This document shows, one piece after another, positions 20,776-28,650 of a stretch of 64,000 nucleotides of DNA (positions are counted from its first letter, which is position 1; the number at the start of each line of letters is the position of its first letter). The stretch comes from Cellulomonas avistercoris (lineage in GTDB: Bacteria; Actinomycetota; Actinomycetes; Actinomycetales; Cellulomonadaceae), in NCBI RefSeq assembly GCF_014836445.1, contig NZ_JACSQV010000002.1, forward strand, positions 258,799-322,798, written 5' to 3'. The notes beneath the pieces were generated by a model. It did no database searches, had not been told where the DNA came from, and saw only the letters and a list, made by a program, of their open reading frames with translations. The translations under genes were made by a program, and so were the position numbers.

Positions 20776-21199
20776 CTGTCACACACGTCCCAGAAGTCAC
20801 ACCGTTGTCGTTCGGGATCAACCCGGACAGACCTCCTGGGCCGATCGGGTGAACCGAGGGCAGGCCGGCCGCCGGGGCCTCGGGACACCCGGGGCGCCGG
20901 TGTCCCGAGAGCTCGACGCGCGAGCACACGCGTCTCGCATCGCAAGACGGGCGTGTCGAGGAATGGGACGCGCGTCGTACTCTCGTCGCATGCCCCGTCG
21001 AATGTGTCGCTGACCAGCGCACGTTCTCCCCTGCCCGCGAGCAGGCCCGCCCCACGTCGAGGTGTCGGTACCGCGGTCAGGCCCGGGCCCGGTACGTGCG
21101 CATCCCCTGACCCCCCGCGGGGCGGGCGTCGACGGCGCGCTCCTCGGTGACAGTCCCCCGACCCACCGACCACCGGCCAGCGCCGGCGAGGAGCACACC
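20776..21199. other. Divergent intergenic region with hairpin and GTCACA repeats
   Basis: 424 bp without a gene between the NlpC/P60 gene (minus) and metY (plus). It holds two GTCACA motifs (20779-20784 and 20797-20802) close to the hydrolase start, and a perfect 11-bp hairpin (arms 20879-20889 and 20899-20909, 9-nt loop). I looked for SAM-I/II/IV riboswitch signatures before metY and a ydaO/c-di-AMP signature before the hydrolase and saw none. Confidence 0.5.
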
Positions 21200-22519
21200 A
21201 TGAGCAACGAGAGCTGGAGCTTCGAGACCCGCCAGATTCACGCCGGCCAGTCCGCCGACGCCACCACCGGCGCGCGGGCGCTGCCGATCTACCAGACGAC
21301 CTCGTTCGTCTTCGACTCCGCCGAGCAGGCCGCCGACCGCTTCGCGCTCAAGGAGCTCGGGCCGATCTACACGCGCATCGGCAACCCCACCCAGGAGGTC
21401 GTGGAGAACCGCATCGCGAGCCTCGAGGGCGGCGTCGGCGCGCTGCTGCTCGCGTCCGGCCAGGCGGCCTCGACCTTCGCGATCCTCAACGTGGCCGAGG
21501 CCGGTGACCACGTGGTCGCCTCCCCCAGCCTGTACGGCGGCACGTACAACCTGCTCAAGCACTCGCTGCCCAAGCTGGGCGTCGAGACGACGTTCGTCGA
21601 GGACCCGCACGACGCGCAGGCGTGGCGCGACGCGATCCGCCCGAACACCAAGCTCTTCTTCGCCGAGACGATCCCCAACCCGCAGGCCGACGTGCTCGAC
21701 ATCGAGCTGGTCGCGGGCGTCGCCCACGAGCACGGGGTGCCGCTCGTCGTCGACAACACCGTGGCGACCCCGTACCTCATCAACCCGCTGCAGTGGGGCG
21801 CCGACGTCGTCGTGCACTCGGCGACCAAGTACCTCGGCGGGCACGGCTCGGCGATCGGCGGCGTCGTCGTCGACGGCGGCACGTTCGACTACGCGCAGCA
21901 CCCCGAGCGGTTCCCCAACTACAACACGCCCGACCCGTCGTACAACGGCCTCGTCTTCGCGCGGGACCTCGGGGTCGGCGGCGCGTTCGGCGTGAACATG
22001 TCGTACATCCTCAAGGCGCGCGTGCAGCTGCTGCGCGACCTCGGCGCGGCCATCAGCCCGTTCAACGCGTTCCTCATCGCGCAGGGCATCGAGACGCTGT
22101 CGCTGCGGGTCGAGCGGCACGTCGAGAACGCGCAGAAGGTCGCGCAGTGGCTCGAGGCCCGCGACGAGGTGCGCAAGGTCCACTACGCGGGCCTGGAGTC
22201 CAGCCCGTGGCACGCCAACCAGCTCAAGTACGCGCCCCGCGGCGCGGGCGCGGTGCTGGCCTTCGAGCTCGACGGGGGTGCCGCGGCGGGTCAGGCGTTC
22301 GTGTCCGCGCTCGAGCTGCACTCGAACGTCGCGAACATCGGCGACGTGCGCTCGCTGGTGATCCACCCCGCGTCGACGACGCACAGCCAGCTCACGCCCG
22401 AGCAGCAGCTGCAGTCGGGCGTCACGCCGGGCCTCGTGCGTCTGGCTGTCGGCATCGAGCACATCGATGACATCCTGGCCGACCTGGACGCCGGCTTCCG
22501 CGCCGCCAAGGACGCCTGA
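21200..22519 (+). CDS. metY: O-acetylhomoserine sulfhydrylase
   Basis: PLP enzyme making homocysteine from O-acetylhomoserine and sulfide (direct sulfhydrylation route to methionine). 439 residues of the Cys/Met metabolism PLP family: YTRIGNPT, LASGQAAS, DNTVATPYLINPLQWGAD, and the PLP lysine in HSATKYLGGHG. ATG at 21200 with GAGGAG 6 nt upstream; longer frames upstream have no such signal. It is followed after 39 bp by metX, the enzyme providing its substrate. Confidence 0.96.
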   Translation: MSNESWSFETRQIHAGQSADATTGARALPIYQTTSFVFDSAEQAADRFALKELGPIYTRIGNPTQEVVENRIASLEGGVGALLLASGQAASTFAILNVAEAGDHVVASPSLYGGTYNLLKHSLPKLGVETTFVEDPHDAQAWRDAIRPNTKLFFAETIPNPQADVLDIELVAGVAHEHGVPLVVDNTVATPYLINPLQWGADVVVHSATKYLGGHGSAIGGVVVDGGTFDYAQHPERFPNYNTPDPSYNGLVFARDLGVGGAFGVNMSYILKARVQLLRDLGAAISPFNAFLIAQGIETLSLRVERHVENAQKVAQWLEARDEVRKVHYAGLESSPWHANQLKYAPRGAGAVLAFELDGGAAAGQAFVSALELHSNVANIGDVRSLVIHPASTTHSQLTPEQQLQSGVTPGLVRLAVGIEHIDDILADLDAGFRAAKDA

Positions 22520-22558
22520 GAACCTGCTCCCGGAGCACCGACGGAAGGCCCCCGCACG

Positions 22559-23866
22559 ATGACGCAGCCCGACCCCCGCACGCAGGCCCCGGACCGCACG
22601 CCCCGGCGTGCGATGCCCGGTGCCCAGCCCGGTGCGGGGTCGGGCGCGGTCGAGGTCCCGGACCCGCTCGTCGGGCGTCGTGCGCGGCGCGGCGCGACGC
22701 TCGGCAGCCGTCGCCCGCTGCCCGAGCGTCCGCCGGTGCCCGTCACGGCCGCCTGGCGCGACGGCGCCGACCCCGGTCGGCGGCAGTTCGCCGACCTCGG
22801 GCCGCTCAAGCTCGAGTCGGGCGGGCGCCTGCCCACCGTGCGGCTCGCCTACGAGACGTGGGGCGAGCTCGACGAGGACGGCAGCAACGCCGTCCTGGTC
22901 CTGCACGCCCTGACGGGCGACTCGCACGTCACGGGCGAGGCCGGACCGGGCCACCCGACGCCCGGCTGGTGGCAGTCGATGGTCGGCCCCGGTGCGCCGA
23001 TCGACACGGACCGCTGGTTCGTCGTCGCGCCCAACGTGCTCGGCGGGTGCCAGGGCTCGACCGGCCCGGCGTCGACCGCACCGGACGGGCAGCCGTGGGG
23101 CAGCCGGTTCCCGCTGCTGACCGTGCGCGACCAGGTGGCTGCCGAGGTGCGGCTCGCCGACCTGCTCGGCATCGACTCGTGGGCGCTCGTCATCGGCGCG
23201 TCCATGGGCGGGCACCGCGTCCTGGAGTGGGCGGCCACGGCACCCGACCGCGTCGACGCGATCGCCGCCATCGCGACCTGCGCGCAGACGTCGGGCGACC
23301 AGATCGCCGGGTTCCACACGCAGCTCGCCGCGATCCTCGCCGACCCGCGCTACCGCGACGGCGACTACTACGGCGTCCCCGACGGCGAGGGCCCGCACGT
23401 GGGCCTGGGCATCGCCCGGCAGATCGCGCACCAGACGTACCGCTCGGCGGTCGAGCTCGACACCCGGTTCGGGCGCATCCCGCAGGGCGCCGAGGACCCG
23501 CTGGAGGGCGGGCGGTTCGCGGTGCAGTCGTACCTCGACCACCACGGCGACAAGCTCGCCCGGCGCTTCGACGCCAACAGCTACGTCACGCTCACGCGGA
23601 CGATGATCACGCACGACCTGGGCCGTGACCGCGGCGGCGTCGAGGCCGCGCTCGCGCAGGTCACGGCACGCGCCCTGGTCATCGCGGTGGACAGCGACCG
23701 CCTGTTCACGCCCGCGCAGTCCGAGCGCGTGGCCGCCGCCGTCCCGGGCGCGGGGCCGGTCCGGTACGTGCACTCCGACTTCGGCCACGACGGCTTCCTC
23801 ATCGAGGAGGACCAGGTGGGGCGGCACGTCGCGGACTTCCTGCGCGAGGTGGCCCGCCCGCGCTGA
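22559..23866 (+). CDS. metX: Homoserine O-acetyltransferase
   Basis: Acetylates homoserine with acetyl-CoA. The 435-residue alpha/beta hydrolase-fold protein has nucleophile Ser in GASMGGHRVLEW, Asp in AVDSDRLFTP and His in DFGHDGFLIE. LHALTGDSHVTG is the usual N-terminal family block. The first about 65 residues are a poorly conserved extension rich in Pro/Arg. The metY-metX gap holds a small TGCTCCcGGAGCA inverted repeat (22525-22537). Shine-Dalgarno GGAAGG upstream. Confidence 0.96.
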   Translation: MTQPDPRTQAPDRTPRRAMPGAQPGAGSGAVEVPDPLVGRRARRGATLGSRRPLPERPPVPVTAAWRDGADPGRRQFADLGPLKLESGGRLPTVRLAYETWGELDEDGSNAVLVLHALTGDSHVTGEAGPGHPTPGWWQSMVGPGAPIDTDRWFVVAPNVLGGCQGSTGPASTAPDGQPWGSRFPLLTVRDQVAAEVRLADLLGIDSWALVIGASMGGHRVLEWAATAPDRVDAIAAIATCAQTSGDQIAGFHTQLAAILADPRYRDGDYYGVPDGEGPHVGLGIARQIAHQTYRSAVELDTRFGRIPQGAEDPLEGGRFAVQSYLDHHGDKLARRFDANSYVTLTRTMITHDLGRDRGGVEAALAQVTARALVIAVDSDRLFTPAQSERVAAAVPGAGPVRYVHSDFGHDGFLIEEDQVGRHVADFLREVARPR

Positions 23867-23880
23867 CCGCGCGGACACGG

Positions 23881-23886
23881 CACCAT
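23881..23886 (+). promoter_or_regulatory. -10-like element, leaderless type
   Basis: CACCAT, 6-nt spacer, ATG 23893. The same CACCATGGG(C/T)GC string precedes the lipoprotein gene at 58283. Confidence 0.35.
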
Positions 23887-23892
23887 GGGCGC

Positions 23893-24615
23893 ATGTCCGT
23901 CGACGTCACGACCGCCGCCACCGCCCTGCGCGCCCAGTGGGACCGCCTGCACGACTGGGTCGACCTCATGGCGGACCCCCGCCTGGGACGCGAGCCGTCG
24001 GTGCTCGAGGGCTGGAACGTCGTCGAGCTGTGGGCCCACCTGGGCCGCGCGATGGACGCCCTCGCGGTCTGCACGCCGGCCCCCGAGGGCACGCTGCCCC
24101 TCACCCTCGGCGAGTACCTCGGGTCGTACCCCGACCGCGCGGACGACATCGCGGAGACGACGCGGCGCCTGGCCGCCGAGCACGCCGCCGACCCCGTGGG
24201 GTACGTGACGGCGTCGGCGCGCGCCGCGCTCGCGGCGCTGGACACGCTGGGCCCCGGCGACCCGGTGGTGCAGGCCCGCCGCGGCCCGGTGCGGCTGTCG
24301 ACGATGACGGTGTCCCGCGTCGTCGAGCTCGTCGTGCACGGCGACGACCTGTACCGCTCGGTGCGCCGGGTGCGCAGCGCCGACGCCGTCCCCGACCCCG
24401 TCGACCCGACCGCGCTCGCGCTCGCCGCCGACGAGCTGCTCGCGATCGTCCGCGCCCGCGGCGGCTGGGACCTCGAGGTCGTCGACGCGCGCCGGTGGGT
24501 CCGTCTGGCCGCGGGCCGCACCCCGTACGACGTCGACGAGCTCGCCCTCGCGCTGCAGGCGCGCTACACCTCCGACGCCGTCCCCGACCTGGGCCGCATG
24601 CTCCCCCTCCTGTAA
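23893..24615 (+). CDS. Maleylpyruvate isomerase-like mycothiol-dependent family protein
   Basis: The 240-residue protein has a DinB/MDMPI-type helical bundle at the N-terminus (ALRAQWDRLHDWV, VLEGWNVVELWAHLGRAMDAL; the His of the LW-HL motif is a likely metal ligand) and the VSRVVELVVHGDDL block with further His/Asp ligands. The family (TIGR03083-type) contains mycothiol-dependent isomerases and S-transferases; the substrate here cannot be told. No operon partner on its right side because a repeat cluster intervenes. Confidence 0.8.
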   Translation: MSVDVTTAATALRAQWDRLHDWVDLMADPRLGREPSVLEGWNVVELWAHLGRAMDALAVCTPAPEGTLPLTLGEYLGSYPDRADDIAETTRRLAAEHAADPVGYVTASARAALAALDTLGPGDPVVQARRGPVRLSTMTVSRVVELVVHGDDLYRSVRRVRSADAVPDPVDPTALALAADELLAIVRARGGWDLEVVDARRWVRLAAGRTPYDVDELALALQARYTSDAVPDLGRMLPLL

Positions 24616-24617
24616 CC

Positions 24618-24760
24618 CACCCCCACCCCTCCCGCCGCGAGAGAGCAATCCAGCACCCATCACCCCCACCCCTCCCGCCGCGAGAGAGCAGTCCGGCACC
24701 GGACACCGACACCGGATCGCTCTCTCGCGAGTACCTGGTTGACCGGATTGCTCTCTCGCG
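24618..24760. repeat. Intergenic repeat cluster: 40-bp direct repeat and four 16-bp CGCGAGAGAGC motifs
   Basis: A 40-bp direct repeat (24618-24657 and 24661-24700, two differences) each carries CGCGAGAGAGCARTCC. Two further copies of the 16-mer follow in inverted orientation at 24714-24729 and 24745-24760. The C-rich lead of the direct copies (CACCCCCACCCCTCCCG) is mirrored by a G-rich tail after the last inverted copy, so the whole region could fold into a large hairpin between two plus-strand genes. Looks like a REP-type element or complex terminator. Confidence 0.85.
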
Positions 24761-24804
24761 GGGGAAGGGGGGTGGTGTGGGCGGGCGTTCGGGGGGTGGG
24801 CGGT

Positions 24805-24810
24805 TAGCGT
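24805..24810 (+). promoter_or_regulatory. -10 element, leaderless type
   Basis: TAGCGT, 6-nt spacer, ATG 24817; located directly after the repeat cluster. Confidence 0.45.
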
Positions 24811-24816
24811 GGGGGC

Positions 24817-25776
24817 ATGCTGTCTGCCCGCGTGGTGTCCTTCTCGCCCGACGACCCGTTGGCGGGCCTCGAGGTCGGGGACGCGCCCGCGCCCGAGGCC
24901 CCCGAGGGCTGGACGAGCGTCGACGTGCGCGCCGCGTCGCTCAACCACCACGACCTGTGGTCGCTGCGCGGCGTCGGCCTGCGCGACCAGCAGCTGCCCA
25001 TGGTGCTGGGCACCGATGCCGCGGGCGTCACGGCGGACGGGCGTGAGGTCGTCGTCCACGCCGTGGTGGGCGGGCCGGACGGGCGCGGCGTGCCGGCCGA
25101 CGAGCCGCGCACCCTGCTCTCGGAGCGCTACCCGGGGACCCTCGCCGAACGCGTCGCCGTGCCCGCCTGGAACCTCGTCGACAAGCCCGCGGACCTCACG
25201 TTCGTCGAGGCCGCGTGCGTCCCTACCGCGTACCTCACGGCGTACCGGATGCTGTTCCGCTCCGGCGCCGCGCAGCCCGGGCAGCGCGTGCTCGTGCAGG
25301 GCGCGGGCGGTGGCGTCGCGGTCGCCGCCGTGCAGCTCGGGTCCGCTGCGGGGCTCGAGATGGTCGTCACCAGCCGGGACCCGGCCAAGCGGTTCCGCGC
25401 GCTGGGGCTCGGCGCGGCGCAGGCGGTCGAGCCGGGCGCCCGCATCGGTCGCGTCGACGTCGTCCTGGAGACCGTCGGGCGGGCGACGTGGGAGCACTCG
25501 GTGCGCTCGGTGCGACCCGGCGGGCGGATCGTCGTCGCCGGCCTCACGTCGGGCGACCCGGAGCCCGCGTCGCTGACCAAGGTGTTCTTCCAGGAGATCA
25601 GCATCGTGGGCGCCACCATGGGGACGCGCGACGAGCTGGGCCACGTCCTGGCGTTCCTCGCGCGTACGGGCATCCGCCCGCTCGTCGACTCCACGTACCC
25701 GCTGGCCCGTGCCGCGGACGGGCTCGCGCGCCTCGCGTCCGGCGCGCACGTCGGCAAGATCGTCCTCGAGGTCTGA
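24817..25776 (+). CDS. Zinc-binding dehydrogenase / quinone oxidoreductase (MDR family)
   Basis: The 319-residue medium-chain reductase has a GroES-like N-terminal domain (ASLNHHDLWSLRGVG, LPMVLGTDAAG) and a Rossmann domain with VQGAGGGVAVAAVQLG. The catalytic zinc Cys and the structural four-Cys lobe are absent, so it is probably a zinc-free NADPH:quinone-type reductase. Substrate unknown. Leaderless-type start. It runs directly into the downstream hydrolase gene (6-bp gap). Confidence 0.85.
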   Translation: MLSARVVSFSPDDPLAGLEVGDAPAPEAPEGWTSVDVRAASLNHHDLWSLRGVGLRDQQLPMVLGTDAAGVTADGREVVVHAVVGGPDGRGVPADEPRTLLSERYPGTLAERVAVPAWNLVDKPADLTFVEAACVPTAYLTAYRMLFRSGAAQPGQRVLVQGAGGGVAVAAVQLGSAAGLEMVVTSRDPAKRFRALGLGAAQAVEPGARIGRVDVVLETVGRATWEHSVRSVRPGGRIVVAGLTSGDPEPASLTKVFFQEISIVGATMGTRDELGHVLAFLARTGIRPLVDSTYPLARAADGLARLASGAHVGKIVLEV

Positions 25777-25782
25777 GGCGTC

Positions 25783-26787
25783 GTGGCCGCGCCGTCCGGC
25801 ACCGCCCTGTGGGACGGCGCCGCCCTGACGCACGACTGGGCGCCCGACGCCCTCGGTAAGGGCTTCGAGGCCCGTCGCCTGGACCTCCCCGACGACGACG
25901 AGGGCGAGGTCACCGCGACGCTCGTGCGTCACCTGCCCGACCCCACGCTGCGCCCCGCACGCGCCGTCCTCTACGTCCACGGCTGGTCCGACTACTTCTT
26001 CCAGCGGCCGCTCGCACGGTACTGGCAGGCGCAGGGGGTCGCGTTCTACGCGCTCGACCTGCGCAAGTACGGCCGCTCCCTGCGCCCGCACCAGACCCCG
26101 GGCTACATCGAGGACCTGCGCACGTACGACGAGGAGGTCGGCGCGGCGCTCGAGGTGATGCGCGCCGAGCTCGGCTCGCTGGTGCGCATCATGCTCATGG
26201 GCCACTCGACGGGCGGGCTCGTCCTCAGCCTGTGGGTCGCGCGGCACCCGGGCGCCGTGCAGGGCCTGGTGCTCAACTCCCCGTGGCTCGAGCTCCAGGG
26301 CTCGTCGCTCGTCCGGCACCTGTCGAGCCCCGCGATCGCCCGGCTCGCGCGCTTCAACCCCAAGGCGGCGCTGCCCAACATCGACCCCGGCTACTACGCG
26401 CGCACGATCGCCGCGGTCACGGGCGGGGACTGGACCGTCGACGAACGGTGGCGGCCCACGCCGTCGTTCCCCGTGCGCGCAGGCTGGCTGAGCGCGGTGC
26501 TCGCGGGGCACGCCACGGTCGCGCGCGGCCTGGCGATCGACGTGCCGGTGTTCGCCGCGATGTCCGCCCGCTCCCTCATCAGCCCCCGCTGGAGCGAGGA
26601 GATGCGCACGGCCGACATCGTGCTCGACACCGAGGCGATCGCCCGGCGGGCCGTGCAGCTCGGGTCCGTGGTCACGACCGTGCGCGTCGCCGGGGCCATG
26701 CACGACCTGACGCTGTCGGCCCACCCCGCGCGCGAGCGGTTCTACGCCGAGCTCACGCGGTGGCTCGTGGCCTACGGCTGGGGCTGA
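25783..26787 (+). CDS. Alpha/beta hydrolase (lysophospholipase-like)
   Basis: The 334-residue serine hydrolase has the nucleophile elbow GHSTGG (about residue 143), oxyanion region YVHGWSDYFFQ and a C-terminal His in GAMHDLTLS. Resembles the monoacylglycerol lipase/lysophospholipase group. GTG start 6 bp after the dehydrogenase stop, suggesting co-transcription. Ends 9 bp from the convergent RAMA gene. Substrate unknown. Confidence 0.82.
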   Translation: MAAPSGTALWDGAALTHDWAPDALGKGFEARRLDLPDDDEGEVTATLVRHLPDPTLRPARAVLYVHGWSDYFFQRPLARYWQAQGVAFYALDLRKYGRSLRPHQTPGYIEDLRTYDEEVGAALEVMRAELGSLVRIMLMGHSTGGLVLSLWVARHPGAVQGLVLNSPWLELQGSSLVRHLSSPAIARLARFNPKAALPNIDPGYYARTIAAVTGGDWTVDERWRPTPSFPVRAGWLSAVLAGHATVARGLAIDVPVFAAMSARSLISPRWSEEMRTADIVLDTEAIARRAVQLGSVVTTVRVAGAMHDLTLSAHPARERFYAELTRWLVAYGWG

Positions 26788-26796
26788 GCCCGGGCG

Positions 26797-28143
26797 TCAC
26801 AGCGCGCCCGTGGCCTCCGAGAGCGTCGGGCCGCCGTCGCCCAGGCGCCACGCGCGCCAGCCGTCGACGCCCTCGACGCCGGACAGCGTCGCGGCGGCCA
26901 CGTCGGGGTCGGCCACGACGCGGCCGTCGGGCAGCTCGATCATGCCGTCGGAGCGCAGGAGCGCGGAGAAGCGCTGACCGCGCCGCTCGCGCACCCACAC
27001 CAGCGTCGTCACGGCGCGGCGCCGCTTGGCGAGCATCGCGAGCTCGGGGAACGGCCAGTCCGGGCGCTGCTGCCGCCGGGCGTCGTCGACGACCTCCGCG
27101 GCGGGCTGCCCGCGCGGCGGCGTCGGGGCGTCGGCGTCGGCGGGACGCGCCCCTGCGCCGTCGACGACGGCCGCGCGCAGCCCGGCGACGGGCGTGAGCG
27201 TGGGCGGGCCCTCGAGCATCGACGCGGTCGGCGGGACGGACGCGTCCCGCGGCCACTCGGTGACGTCGGGCCGTCCGGGTCCGCCGTGGCGCGGCGACTC
27301 GGCGGGCGGCTCCGGCGGCTGCGCGGTGGGACCCGCGGTGCGGAAGGGCAGGGGCGTGGGCTCCGTGACGGTCCCCCGCCGCCCGATGGGGGTCGGCGCG
27401 GGCGGCTCGGTGCGCTCGGGCGGGGTGACGGCGCGCAGCTCACCCGTCGGCAGCGACTTGGACCGGCCGGCCGGCAGGCCCGGCGCACGGTCGGCCTCGT
27501 AGGCCATCGCCGTCGCGAACGCCTCGCTCGAGCGTACGAGGCGCAGCGCGGTGGGCTCGACCGTCCGACGCACACCCTCGTGCAGGGCCAGCGGCGAGAC
27601 CTCGAGGAGACGGCGCTCGTCGCCCCGGACGACACCGACCTGCAGCACGTCGACCTGGTGCTCGCCGCCGCGCAGGAACCCGAGGGTGTCCGTGGCCTCG
27701 GCGGCCACCTCGGAGCACAGCAGCAGCAGGCGCACGCCACCGTGCCGGCGGCTCGCCGCGGCGCCGAACGGCACGTGCTCGCGGAACGCCGCGAAGTCGA
27801 CGGCGAACCGGCTGGGGTCCACGTGGTAGGCCCGCGCGAGGTCGGCCGTGGTCATGCGGGCCGCCGCACCCCCGTGACGCAGCGCCGCGACGATCGCGTC
27901 GTCGTCGAGCACCTGGGCGACGGCGACCACGACGGGGCGCCCGGACGCGTCGAGGGCCAGCAGCTCGGGCAGGTCGGCGCGGTCCGACGTGCCGCGCGCA
28001 CGCACGACGAACAGGGGCTCACCGGCGATGGCGGCGAGGTGGTGCGTGACCAGGGCGGTGACCTCCTGCGCGAACGACCCGGCGAGCGGCTGCATCGGCT
28101 GGACGAGGCGTGGGCGCCCGTCGTCGAGCTCGAAGATCGGCAT
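26797..28143 (-). CDS. RAMA-domain protein with degenerate nuclease-like N-terminus
   Basis: 448 residues. The C-terminal about 75 residues (GQRFSALLRSDGMIELPDGR ... GWRAWRLGD) resemble the RAMA domain (restriction enzyme adenine methylase-associated), a small module found with DNA-modification enzymes. The N-terminal 130 residues resemble the NucS/DUF91 PD-(D/E)XK nuclease fold (DLPELLALDASGRPVVVAVA), but the E-x-K catalytic pair is replaced by A-x-A/Q, so catalytic activity is doubtful. The middle (about 230-370) is Pro-rich and likely disordered. ATG at 28143 with GGAAGG about 12 nt upstream. Could be a DNA-recognition or damage-sensing protein; no methylase or restriction gene is adjacent. 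Confidence 0.65.
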   Translation of the reverse strand: MPIFELDDGRPRLVQPMQPLAGSFAQEVTALVTHHLAAIAGEPLFVVRARGTSDRADLPELLALDASGRPVVVAVAQVLDDDAIVAALRHGGAAARMTTADLARAYHVDPSRFAVDFAAFREHVPFGAAASRRHGGVRLLLLCSEVAAEATDTLGFLRGGEHQVDVLQVGVVRGDERRLLEVSPLALHEGVRRTVEPTALRLVRSSEAFATAMAYEADRAPGLPAGRSKSLPTGELRAVTPPERTEPPAPTPIGRRGTVTEPTPLPFRTAGPTAQPPEPPAESPRHGGPGRPDVTEWPRDASVPPTASMLEGPPTLTPVAGLRAAVVDGAGARPADADAPTPPRGQPAAEVVDDARRQQRPDWPFPELAMLAKRRRAVTTLVWVRERRGQRFSALLRSDGMIELPDGRVVADPDVAAATLSGVEGVDGWRAWRLGDGGPTLSEATGAL

Positions 28144-28356
28144 GTCGCGTCCGGGCCTTCCTTGCACAGCGGGGCGGTCGTGACGTCGGCACGTCGCGGG
28201 CGCGGCGTGCGGCGTCGCCCGGACACTGTCCCACATCTCGGGCGGCCCAGTCAGCCCGTCGGAGGCAGGACGAGCCTGCGTCCCACGTCCTGGTCAGCCG
28301 TTCAGGTGAACCTCCGGCCGGTGGACGCGCGCGGTCCGCGGGGGCAGGGTGGAGGC

Positions 28357-28650
28357 ATGCTCATCGCCTTCTCCGTCGCGCCGCTGGGTGCCGGCGAGTC
28401 CGTGTCCCAGGCCGTCGCCGACGCCGTCCGCATCGTCCGCGAGTCGGGGCTCCCGAACCGCACGGACGCCATGTTCACGACCCTCGAGGGCGAGTGGGAC
28501 GAGGTGATGGACGTGGTGCGGCGCGCGACCGAGGCGGTCGGCGCGCACGGTCACCGCGTGAGCCTGGTGCTCAAGGCCGACATCCGCCCGGGTCACACCG
28601 GCGAGCTCGACGGCAAGGTGCAGCGCGTGGAGGCCCTGCTCACGGACTGA
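28357..28650 (+). CDS. Thiamine-binding MTH1187/YkoF family protein
   Basis: A 97-residue small ferredoxin-like alpha/beta protein (MLIAFSVAPLGAGESVSQAV, TDAMFTTLEGEWDEVM, RVSLVLKADIRPG). Family members bind thiamine or hydroxymethylpyrimidine. No TPP riboswitch seen in the 213-bp divergent region upstream. Its 3' end overlaps the convergent oxidoreductase gene by 11 bp. GGAG precedes ATG 28357 very closely. Confidence 0.85.
   Translation: MLIAFSVAPLGAGESVSQAVADAVRIVRESGLPNRTDAMFTTLEGEWDEVMDVVRRATEAVGAHGHRVSLVLKADIRPGHTGELDGKVQRVEALLTD

Noticed and set aside
20776..21050. c-di-AMP (ydaO) riboswitch upstream of the NlpC/P60 gene
   Set aside because: The characteristic conserved blocks were not seen; only a simple hairpin and GTCACA motifs.
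20910..21199. SAM-type riboswitch before metY
   Set aside because: No conserved GGCAACC-type core or pseudoknot pattern could be found; metY has a plain GAGGAG leader.
24618..24760. CRISPR-like array
   Set aside because: Only two direct copies and two inverted ones, no regular spacers, no cas genes in the window.
28144..28356. TPP riboswitch upstream of the thiamine-binding gene
   Set aside because: No CUGAGA or AUGCCAGCG-type elements in the 213-bp region.
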